Shown: positions 1 through 5,618 of the stretch, piece after piece
How positions within the stretch are numbered: position 1 is the stretch's first letter
Layout: the number at the start of each line of letters is the position of its first letter
DNA from: Tateyamaria sp.
Lineage (GTDB): Bacteria; Pseudomonadota; Alphaproteobacteria; Rhodobacterales; Rhodobacteraceae
Direction: 5' to 3'
NCBI GenBank assembly: GCA_018668195.1
Contig: JABITU010000154.1
Location: 1 to 5,618, forward strand
DNA length: 5,618 bases
Translations under genes and position numbers: made by a program
The notes under the pieces: model-generated
What the model saw: the letters and a program-made list of their open reading frames with translations, nothing else
Told to the model about the DNA's origin: nothing
The model's database searches: none

Positions 1-1338
1 GCCAGGGTGTTCAACCCTGACGCCAAACATAACTTGAATGGCACCACAATCGAAGCGGATCAGTCGGAAGCGGCCTTGCCGGAAATCGCTGCAACCCAGT
101 TGCCAGATAAATCCGATCCGGAAGGGGAGCTGCCTGGCGTAATAGCTGACACAATTGCAGTTGACCCAGATCCACAAAGCTCGGAACATTCCCTAGGATT
201 GGCCACACAATCCCATGTGGCAGACAGTGACCAGAGCGAACAACTTAGTGCGTCAGCGACATCCATTGATATAGGGGCTAACAGACCTCGCTCGTACCAT
301 CCGGGTGCGATGGTTCAGTCGGTTGTCGCAACTTTCGTAACAAATGGTGCTCATCAATCCGACATCCCCATGCCGCAGGTTGGAGATCTGGCGAAAGTGC
401 CAACAACTTCCGGGCAACATGATGCACTTGTGCACCATCAGAAACCCGCGCCCCATGCCGGGATTTCCATGCTCGACGCGCAGAACGTTCGACAGCCACA
501 GAATGAACAAACCGACCGCTTCGCACAAACATCAACAGGTACAGCAACTTTAACTGATGCCAGTTTTAAGAGCAGGCAACACACCGATGTACAGTTAAAA
601 AACAGTGCACCGAAATTTGACGGTTTAACACCCGAGGGAGGCGCAGCATCCGTCGCAAAGCTTATGAAAGCTGACGAAAATTTCAAGTATTTGCAAAAAC
701 CAGAGATTGCGCGGACAGACACCCTTTCAGAGCAGTTCGTACAACGGGCCGCAACCCCGCAACCTGTTCAGCCAAAGGCCCAAACACCCCAAACAATCAC
801 CACGGGTCAACCCTTTGACGCGGAACAGATTGTTCGATTCTCAACCGAAGCGACCCCAGAAATAACTTGGGATCTTCGGGCAAACGGATCATCGTCACCC
901 ACAGTGTCACAAACCTTAGCAGCACGGCCAGAAATGCCTGTTCAGGTCGCGCAGCAATTGGCACAAGCAATGCACCGGGCCCCTGACAGGCCTTTAGAAA
1001 TTGCACTGAACCCAGTTGAGTTGGGCCGTGTGCGCATGACACTCACAGCGACAGAGGCAGGTATCGTTGTCAACATTCTTGCCGAAAGGCCAGATACTTT
1101 AGACCTGATGCGGCGCAATATTGACGACCTTGGTCAATCGTTCTCTGAACTTGGTTACGAAGATATCGCCTTCGCCTTTGGACAAAATAACGATCCTTCG
1201 GATGAACCTGATAATCAACAATCGAATGGCAACGACACCCTGCGAATTGATCTTGAAGATCAGGGGCCAGCCACATCAGCCATTTCTAACATACCAGGCC
1301 TGGCGATAAACGCCCAAGGCGTTGACTTGAGGCTTTGA
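1..1338 (+). CDS. fliK: Flagellar hook-length control protein FliK (5' end probably outside window)
   Basis: FliK is exported by the flagellar type III apparatus. It acts as a ruler for hook length and, through its C-terminal domain contacting FlhB, switches export from hook to filament proteins. The reading frame is open from base 1 (445 residues visible). A GTG at 7 could start a 443-residue protein, but only six bases precede it, so I treat the 5' end as incomplete. Residues 1 to about 300 (numbered from that GTG) are low-complexity, rich in Q, T, A, P, D and H, with no recognisable fold, as is usual for the ruler part. The conserved Flg_hook domain spans about 308-392. It carries the core LNPVELGRVRMTL (334-346), a beta-strand segment VVNILAERP and a helix ending in LGYEDIAFAF. 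A polar tail rich in N, D and Q follows. There is no cysteine. Salmonella FliK has about 405 residues, so most of the protein may be present. The C-terminal domain assignment is firm; the N-terminal half is recognised only by composition and position next to flgD. Confidence 0.88.
   Translation, partial: ARVFNPDAKHNLNGTTIEADQSEAALPEIAATQLPDKSDPEGELPGVIADTIAVDPDPQSSEHSLGLATQSHVADSDQSEQLSASATSIDIGANRPRSYHPGAMVQSVVATFVTNGAHQSDIPMPQVGDLAKVPTTSGQHDALVHHQKPAPHAGISMLDAQNVRQPQNEQTDRFAQTSTGTATLTDASFKSRQHTDVQLKNSAPKFDGLTPEGGAASVAKLMKADENFKYLQKPEIARTDTLSEQFVQRAATPQPVQPKAQTPQTITTGQPFDAEQIVRFSTEATPEITWDLRANGSSSPTVSQTLAARPEMPVQVAQQLAQAMHRAPDRPLEIALNPVELGRVRMTLTATEAGIVVNILAERPDTLDLMRRNIDDLGQSFSELGYEDIAFAFGQNNDPSDEPDNQQSNGNDTLRIDLEDQGPATSAISNIPGLAINAQGVDLRL
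1329..1332 (+). promoter_or_regulatory. Probable Shine-Dalgarno site of flgD
   Basis: GAGG lies inside the last codons of fliK, 11 bases before the ATG at 1344 and only 2 bases before the alternative TTG at 1335. The spacing is long but usable for the ATG and too short for the TTG. This is why I place the flgD start at 1344. Confidence 0.5.
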
Positions 1339-1343
1339 CCATT

Positions 1344-2009
1344 ATGGAACTAAACCAGATCACTAATCCTACGCTACCTTCTTCAACGCCTACCGCGCCG
1401 TCTGACCCTTCTGGAGTGCTTGGTTCAGATTTCGAGGTGTTTCTGCAAATGCTGACGGCGCAAGCACAATATCAAGATCCACTTGAGCCAATGGACAACT
1501 CTGAATATGCAGCACAGCTGGCCCAATTTTCCATGGTAGAACAACAGGTCATGACCAATGACTTGATGGAGCAGCTTATGACGACGCTGGGTGCCAACAA
1601 CATGTCCAGCGCAGCAAATTGGATTGGAATGGAAGCTTTGGTACAGGGACCAGTACAGTACGATGGCACGCCGGTTACGATTTCTCCGAACCCACCTATT
1701 ACCGCAGACCAGGTAGACTTGATCGTTTCTAACGCTCAGGGCAAGGAAGTTCAGCGCATTCAGATACCCACGAGTTCTGATCCGTTTAGCTGGACAGGCC
1801 TAAACGCCAGCGGGAATCCATTGCCTAACGGAGAATATACTTTCGAAATCGAGAGCAGCGCACAAGGCGAGGTTCTGATAACTGAACCTGCATTGTCTTA
1901 TTCACGCGTTACCGAAGCGCGGATCGAGGAAGGGGAAACTCTGTTGGTTCTCGAAAGTGGTTACATGATCACAGCAAATAACGTCGCAGGCCTGCGGGAG
2001 CCAGGCTAG
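1344..2009 (+). CDS. flgD: Flagellar basal-body rod modification / hook cap protein FlgD
   Basis: FlgD is secreted through the flagellar export channel and sits at the tip of the growing hook, where it caps and directs FlgE assembly. It is later replaced by the hook-filament junction proteins. With the ATG at 1344 the protein has 221 residues, a normal length for the family. After a flexible, Pro/Ser/Thr-rich start (about 1-26) comes the FlgD N-terminal signature: FEVFLQMLTAQAQYQDPLEPMD (about 30-51), then AAQLAQFSMVEQQ (56-68). The C-terminal half (about 90-215) is beta-rich. Its GLNASGNPLPNGEYTFEIE segment (152-170) is typical of the FlgD Ig-like/FlgD4 module, and the flanking strands would form the Tudor-like part. 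No cysteine is present. It lies 5 bases after fliK in the same operon. A TTG at 1335 would add three residues and give a TTGA overlap with the fliK stop; I consider this less likely. The stop overlaps the convergent oxidase gene. Confidence 0.93.
   Translation: MELNQITNPTLPSSTPTAPSDPSGVLGSDFEVFLQMLTAQAQYQDPLEPMDNSEYAAQLAQFSMVEQQVMTNDLMEQLMTTLGANNMSSAANWIGMEALVQGPVQYDGTPVTISPNPPITADQVDLIVSNAQGKEVQRIQIPTSSDPFSWTGLNASGNPLPNGEYTFEIESSAQGEVLITEPALSYSRVTEARIEEGETLLVLESGYMITANNVAGLREPG
1985..2006. other. Inverted-repeat cluster at the convergent gene ends
   Basis: CGCAGGCCTGCG (1985-1996) is a perfect 12-base palindrome. GCCTG (1990-1994) can alternatively pair with CAGGC (2002-2006) around a 7-base loop. 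Both lie in the last flgD codons, just beyond the stop of the opposite-strand oxidase gene. A hairpin could form in transcripts from either strand, but neither strand has a T-run after it, so it does not qualify as an intrinsic terminator. It may only reflect GC-rich codons (Ala-Gly-Leu-Arg). Functional relevance is inference. Confidence 0.25.
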
Positions 2010-3325
2010 TATCCTAGATCCCGTAAATAGAACGCGGCGTAGACGGGCGGCATCATCGCCCGGCGAAGCCCTCCAAATGGAAAACGCGCCGCTGGGACGC
2101 GCATAGCGTCAGGGTAGCACGCTGGCACTTTACCAATGGCAAGATCCGCTAGGATCTGGCCACAAAGTGTTCCCATTGCTACGCCATTGCCGTGATAGGC
2201 AAAACCAGCCAACAATGCTGGATGGCCGGGCACTGACCCTACAAAAGGAAGCTGGTCACGGGTAAGACAAACAAGCCCCGACCAACTGTTTGTAATTTCA
2301 ACGCCTGCCCAAGCAGGGAACATACACCGAAAGTTTTGCGCCACGCGGGCCCGCGACTGCGTGTCGGCGCGTTGCGACGATAGCAACCCACCTCGCATTC
2401 CAATTAGAAACCGACGGTCCGGTAACAATCTGAAATAATGCAATAGGTTGCGGGTATCGTAGGCCATAACATCCGTTGTCCACCCCTGATCGTTCAGTTC
2501 GCGATCTGTGAGTGGGCGTGTAACCAAAACTGTCGATTGGGTCGGCATGTAGCGGGCGCGCATCCAACCTGGCAAATCTTCACTGGAGTATCCGTTAGTA
2601 GCCAGAATAATCCGATCCGACTTGATCGTAGCACGGTCTGTCTTGATCCAGTTTCCCTCGATCGCGGTGACCGGACTGTTACCATGAAACTGTACACCAG
2701 CTGCCAATGCAGCCTGGACGAGGCCTGCAAGGTATTTTCTTGGGTTAAGTCCAAACCCGATCGGCGTAATCATGGCTCCATGAAACGGCCCCGCCATGCC
2801 ATGGGCAGCCAGCTGATCTTGTGGCACAAGCGTTGGCGTCACACCATAATTTTCAATGACCGCTTTGGCCTCATCTTCAAAGGTTGCCATGTCCCGGGCT
2901 CGATGTGCCATAAGCGCTTCTCCGGGTGAATGCCGATCAACATCTATATGTAGCTCGTCAATCAACGCCGCGACCAGATCAACGGCCGCCTTTTCCGTGT
3001 GCCGCCATTCCATCCGTCCCCTGCGCCCAAACCGACTTTCCAGCTTTGCGTCTGACACTTTAGCGCCGCCAAGGCAGCAAAACCCGCCGTTCCGACCAGA
3101 CGCGCCCCACCCAATGCCTTGAGCCTCAAGCAGCACAACGGATGTCCCTGCACGGGCCAAATGCAACGCAGCAGAAACGCCAGTAAATCCACCACCAACA
3201 ATAGTTACATCACAGCTTTGGCTGCCATCAAGCGGGCCAAACTGAGGCAAATTACAAGTTTCATCCCACCAGCATCCAGTCCGCGGGCCATCGCCATAGG
3301 CGAATTCTGACAGTATCCGTGTCAT
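2006..3325 (-). CDS. puuB: PuuB-like FAD-dependent oxidoreductase (DAO family), polyamine catabolism
   Basis: This is a glycine-oxidase/DadA-type (DAO superfamily) flavoenzyme of 439 residues. Its best match in layout is gamma-glutamylputrescine oxidase PuuB, which oxidises gamma-glutamyl-putrescine to the aldehyde with release of ammonia and hydrogen peroxide. An N-terminal segment with W19-W20 precedes the FAD-binding Rossmann fold VTIVGGGFTGVSAALHLA (40-57, GxGxxG at 44-49), with the ribose-binding acidic residue E67 in VVLLEA. The second flavin motif is GWGASGRNGG (72-81). ATNGY (242-246) is the usual second dinucleotide-contact region. WSGLVCLTRDQLPFVG (348-363) and GFAYHGNGVAMG (374-385) form the C-terminal FAD-closing motifs. 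There is no signal peptide, so it should be cytoplasmic. Its ATG overlaps the potI stop (ATGA), and no Shine-Dalgarno site precedes it, so translation probably depends on coupling to potI. The transporter context supports an amine substrate. The exact substrate (gamma-glutamylputrescine, a free polyamine or another amine) is inference, so the symbol is provisional. Residues 82-84 (FCC) replace the Gln usually seen after GRNGG. Confidence 0.8.
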   Translation of the reverse strand: MTRILSEFAYGDGPRTGCWWDETCNLPQFGPLDGSQSCDVTIVGGGFTGVSAALHLARAGTSVVLLEAQGIGWGASGRNGGFCCLGGAKVSDAKLESRFGRRGRMEWRHTEKAAVDLVAALIDELHIDVDRHSPGEALMAHRARDMATFEDEAKAVIENYGVTPTLVPQDQLAAHGMAGPFHGAMITPIGFGLNPRKYLAGLVQAALAAGVQFHGNSPVTAIEGNWIKTDRATIKSDRIILATNGYSSEDLPGWMRARYMPTQSTVLVTRPLTDRELNDQGWTTDVMAYDTRNLLHYFRLLPDRRFLIGMRGGLLSSQRADTQSRARVAQNFRCMFPAWAGVEITNSWSGLVCLTRDQLPFVGSVPGHPALLAGFAYHGNGVAMGTLCGQILADLAIGKVPACYPDAMRVPAARFPFGGLRRAMMPPVYAAFYLRDLGY

Positions 3326-4140
3326 GTCATACGCGCGGCTTTTTGTTCGTCGCGCTTGGCGCGCAAAGCTGCCTGTTTGCTTGCCAAAGACGCAGCAACC
3401 ACCCCGATCGTCACCATCGCGATCAGGATTGTACTTAGTGCATTGATTTCAGGACTGACCCCAAGCCGCACAGATGACCATATTTTCATTGGAAGGGTTG
3501 TCGCTGATGGACCTGATGTAAAGGATGCAATCACTAAGTCATCTAGGCTGAGGGTAAATGCGAGCAACCAACCCGAGATAACCGCAGGCGCGATTATTGG
3601 CAGGGTCACCAACCGGAAGGCATCCAAAGGTGACGCACCAAGGTCAAGCGCCGCTTCTTCCAAGGAGTTGTCAAAAGTCATCAGCCGCGATGAGACAACG
3701 ACCGAAACGAAACACATTGAAAATGTCGTGTGTGCCAAAACGATTGTCAAAACGCCCCGGTCTAAACCCATACCGATGAACAGCAGTAGCAAAGACAGAC
3801 CCGTAATAACCTCTGGCATCACCAACGGCGCGTAGATCATACCGGAAAACAGCGTGCGCCCAAAAAAGCGACCGCCACGCACCAGAACATATGCTGCCAT
3901 CGTGCCCAGAACAGTCGCAATACTTGAGGACAGCACCGCAACCTTGACCGTCACCCAAGCCGCATCAAGGAATGCGTCATTTGCCAACAACTCACTGTAC
4001 CACTTTGTGGAAAATCCCGCCCAGACCGTTACCAATTTGGATTTGTTAAAGCTGTAGATCACAAGGATCAGCATCGGCACGTACAAGAATACGAACCCAA
4101 ACGTCAGCGACACGACATTGAACAGGCTCAGACGGGTCAT
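3322..4140 (-). CDS. potI: Polyamine ABC transporter permease PotI
   Basis: This is an inner-membrane permease subunit that pairs with PotH to form the channel of a binding-protein-dependent polyamine (putrescine-type) importer. It has 272 residues, close to E. coli PotI. Six hydrophobic segments lie at about 10-30, 62-88, 98-122, 128-152, 183-207 and 233-254. The EAA loop that docks onto the ATPase is EEAALDLGASPLDAFRLVTLP (161-181), followed by the conserved G190. The stretches FTLSLDDLVIASFTSGP (195-211), TTLPMKIWSSVRLGVSP (214-230) and EINAL (231-235) are strongly PotI-like and distinguish it from PotC-type and sugar permeases. The C-terminus is a Lys/Arg-rich cytoplasmic tail. The ATG overlaps the potH stop by ATGA and has its own Shine-Dalgarno site (AGAGG). 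Its own stop overlaps the oxidase start in the same way. Confidence 0.93.
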   Translation of the reverse strand: MTRLSLFNVVSLTFGFVFLYVPMLILVIYSFNKSKLVTVWAGFSTKWYSELLANDAFLDAAWVTVKVAVLSSSIATVLGTMAAYVLVRGGRFFGRTLFSGMIYAPLVMPEVITGLSLLLLFIGMGLDRGVLTIVLAHTTFSMCFVSVVVSSRLMTFDNSLEEAALDLGASPLDAFRLVTLPIIAPAVISGWLLAFTLSLDDLVIASFTSGPSATTLPMKIWSSVRLGVSPEINALSTILIAMVTIGVVAASLASKQAALRAKRDEQKAARMT

Positions 4141-5012
4141 GTGTCGGCCTCTGCCTGTTTTTGTTCATTACGCTGAAACAGGACGATGGGAATAATAAGA
4201 ATTAATAGCAAGACAACCGCCACCGCTGATGCGACCGGCCAATCACGGTTTGAAAAGAACTCTTCGAATAGCACTTTTCCAATCATCAAGGTGCCCGAGC
4301 CACCCAACAAAGACGGAATGACAAACTCTCCCAAAGCCGGAATAAAGACTAGAAAGAAACCTGCAATGATGCCGTTCCTAGACAGTGGGATGGTGATCAG
4401 CCAAAATGCCTTGATCCGTGAACACCCAAGGTCTTCGGCTGCTTCTATCAGCGACCCGTCGAGCCGGTCCAATGCGGAATAGATCGGCAAAATCATGAAA
4501 GGCAAATATGTGTAGACGATTCCGATAAAGACAGCAGCGTTAGTATTCAAAATTGTTAGCGGCTCATTTATCAAGCCAATCCACAGAAGGAACTTGTTCA
4601 GGAATCCTTCGTTCGACAAAATACCGATCCACGCATAAACGCGGATAAGAAACGAAGTCCAAAAGGGCAAAATTACAAGCATCAGCAACGTAGGCCGCCA
4701 CTGTTCGGGCGCGCGTGCCATAGCATAGGCTATCGGATAGCCAACGACCAACGTAAGCACAGTCGAAATCAGCGCAATCCTGAGTGAGCTAACATAGGCT
4801 TTCCAGTACAGATCATCCTGCGTCAGAAAGACAAAATTTTCAAAGTCGAGCCGCGACAACATATTCCACAGCCCGTCTTTCATCGTAGGCGTATAAGGTG
4901 GGATCGACAGCTCGATGTCTGAAAGCGATATTTTGAAGACGACTGCAAACGGGATCAGGAACAACGCCAACAGCCAGGTATAGGGCATAGCTATGAGGAT
5001 CGCACGCTTCAT
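4137..5012 (-). CDS. potH: Polyamine ABC transporter permease PotH
   Basis: This is an inner-membrane permease partner of PotI. With the ATG at 5012 it has 291 residues and begins MKRAILIAMPYTWLLALFLI, the usual short basic start running straight into the first membrane helix. Six hydrophobic segments lie at about 9-29, 74-98, 108-132, 158-178, 212-234 and 260-280. The EAA loop is EAAEDLGCSRIKAFWLITIPL (190-210), followed by the conserved G218. FIPALGEFVIPSLLGG (223-238) and FFSNRDWPVASAVAV (252-266) closely resemble PotH of the putrescine transporter. The frame is open further upstream to a GTG at 5054, which would add 14 polar residues and overlap potG by 46 bases. I prefer 5012, because it gives the same ATGA overlap as the next two junctions and a normal N-terminus. 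The Shine-Dalgarno site is weak (TGGA, 3 bases away), so coupling to potG is likely. Confidence 0.93.
   Translation of the reverse strand: MKRAILIAMPYTWLLALFLIPFAVVFKISLSDIELSIPPYTPTMKDGLWNMLSRLDFENFVFLTQDDLYWKAYVSSLRIALISTVLTLVVGYPIAYAMARAPEQWRPTLLMLVILPFWTSFLIRVYAWIGILSNEGFLNKFLLWIGLINEPLTILNTNAAVFIGIVYTYLPFMILPIYSALDRLDGSLIEAAEDLGCSRIKAFWLITIPLSRNGIIAGFFLVFIPALGEFVIPSLLGGSGTLMIGKVLFEEFFSNRDWPVASAVAVVLLLILIIPIVLFQRNEQKQAEADT
4148..4152 (-). promoter_or_regulatory. Shine-Dalgarno site of potI inside the potH 3' end
   Basis: On the minus strand AGAGG lies 7 bases before the potI ATG (4140-4138), within the last codons of potH. It is the clearest ribosome-binding site in this operon. It supports the overlapping ATG start and suggests potI can recruit ribosomes independently as well as by reinitiation. 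Confidence 0.6.
5009..5012 (-). promoter_or_regulatory. ATGA stop/start overlap, potG-potH, deciding the potH start
   Basis: The minus-strand tetranucleotide ATGA carries the potH ATG (5012-5010) and the potG TGA (5011-5009). The same arrangement recurs at 4137-4140 (potH-potI) and 3322-3325 (potI-oxidase). Such overlaps normally indicate termination-reinitiation coupling, which would keep the subunits in fixed ratio. Confidence 0.75.
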
Positions 5013-5618
5013 TGGTCCAGCAGCACGCCTGCCGTTTTTGTCCAACTGACCCACACCTGATCCTCCCAGGTGTAGTCACGGCGCGATACACGGCGGGTAT
5101 TTGCGACTTGTGCCTTGATGATCTCACCAGTGGGCAATTGCACGTGATACGTACTCAGGTTGCCCAAATAGGCAATATCAAGAACCTTGCCCAAAACCGC
5201 ATTGTCCGCAGCAGGATGTTCCGCATGGATAGCCACTTTTTCCGGCCTGATCGCGAGATGGCAGGATTGTCCTTCCGCAAAATCTTTTTTGCTGATCGCG
5301 TGCAACGGTTCGCGCCCCTCGGCCCAATCAATCTCGTAGTGGTCCGGCCCGGCAGCCTTTGCGGTGCCAGGGATAATATTCACGTCACCGATGAAGTCTG
5401 CGACGTAGACACTGTTGGGGGCCTCATAAATTTTTTCGGGGGTCGCCACCTGCATGATCCGACCTTCGTCCATCACAGCCACGCGGCTTGCAACCGTCAT
5501 CGCCTCTTCCTGATCGTGGGTCACAATGACAAAGGTCGTGCCAGTCTTTTCCTGAATGTCCATCAATTCGAACTGGGTAGCCTCGCGTAGCTTGGCATCC
5601 AACGCGCCCAGAGGCTCA
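5009..5618 (-). CDS. potG: Polyamine ABC transporter ATP-binding protein PotG (C-terminal part; 5' end off the window)
   Basis: This is the cytoplasmic ATPase that powers the PotH/PotI channel. Only the last 202 residues are visible; a complete PotG/PotA has about 370-380. The fragment opens with EPLGALDAKLRE. That is the catalytic glutamate of the Walker B end followed by the D-loop, so the Walker A, Q-loop and LSGGQ parts lie beyond the right edge. The switch histidine is in VTHDQEEAM (visible residues 32-40). EGRIMQVATPEKIYEAP and FIGDVNIIPG follow, closing the nucleotide-binding domain. Residues about 118-200 form the TOBE regulatory domain (LAIRPEKVAI, then IAYLGNLSTYHVQLPTGE at 148-165). 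The last of these closely resembles E. coli PotG. An internal TTG at 5602 is not a real start, because the conserved family sequence continues upstream of it. PotG is favoured over PotA because of the TOBE sequence and the PotH/PotI neighbours, but many annotations would call it potA. Confidence 0.93.
   Translation of the reverse strand, partial: EPLGALDAKLREATQFELMDIQEKTGTTFVIVTHDQEEAMTVASRVAVMDEGRIMQVATPEKIYEAPNSVYVADFIGDVNIIPGTAKAAGPDHYEIDWAEGREPLHAISKKDFAEGQSCHLAIRPEKVAIHAEHPAADNAVLGKVLDIAYLGNLSTYHVQLPTGEIIKAQVANTRRVSRRDYTWEDQVWVSWTKTAGVLLDQ

Noticed and set aside
1985..2017. Bidirectional intrinsic terminator between flgD and the oxidase gene
   Set aside because: Inverted repeats exist but the stems are short and neither strand has a following T-run. 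It is kept only as a low-confidence inverted-repeat feature.
2537..2929. 130-codon open frame on the + strand
   Set aside because: It is antisense to the FAD oxidoreductase and no family features are recognisable.
3356..3835. 159-codon open frame on the + strand
   Set aside because: It is antisense to potI, whose membrane segments and EAA loop are unambiguous. The complementary product is Lys/Thr/Ser-rich without any motif.
5012..5590. 192-codon open frame on the + strand
   Set aside because: It is entirely antisense to potG, which has clear ATPase motifs (D-loop, switch His, TOBE). The + strand translation shows no domain-like pattern.
5009..5602. A complete short ATPase gene starting at the TTG at 5602
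   Set aside because: The conserved Walker B/D-loop sequence continues in frame to the window edge, so this is an internal codon of a truncated view of potG.
1..5618. Mobile element, CRISPR array, tRNA or horizontally acquired island
   Set aside because: No transposase or integrase, repeat array, tRNA-like cloverleaf or flanking repeats were seen. All DNA is covered by housekeeping-type flagellar and transport genes.

Overview
The window reads as chromosomal DNA of a flagellated alphaproteobacterium, most likely a Rhodobacterales (Roseobacter-group) species. This rests on the FliK and FlgD sequence style, moderate GC, and the tightly overlapping PotG-PotH-PotI-oxidase operon. The genus cannot be named from the sequence alone. 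All of the DNA is packed with genes, and there is no non-coding stretch of even 50 bases.

Left part (1-2009, + strand): the end of a flagellar operon. It holds the 3' portion, possibly nearly all, of the hook-length control gene fliK, followed five bases later by the hook-cap gene flgD. FlgD scaffolds hook polymerisation. FliK measures the hook and switches the export apparatus from hook to filament substrates. Both proteins are secreted, and neither contains a cysteine in the part visible here.

Right part (2006-5618, - strand, read right to left): a polyamine uptake and catabolism operon. The order is potG (ATPase, 5' end off the window), potH (permease), potI (permease) and a PuuB-like FAD-dependent amine oxidoreductase. 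Each junction is a 4-base ATGA start/stop overlap, which implies translational coupling. The transporter parts resemble the putrescine-type PotFGHI system more than PotABCD. The oxidase probably acts on the imported amine or its gamma-glutamyl derivative. The periplasmic binding protein (potF/potD) and the operon promoter are not in the window and presumably lie beyond the right edge.

The two operons converge and share the palindrome CTAG (2006-2009), which contains both stop codons. There is no intergenic space and no recognisable intrinsic terminator. No RNA genes, mobile elements, CRISPR arrays or promoters were found. I see no novel system here. The points worth checking are the operon junctions, two start-site corrections, and an atypical flavin-site motif in the oxidase.
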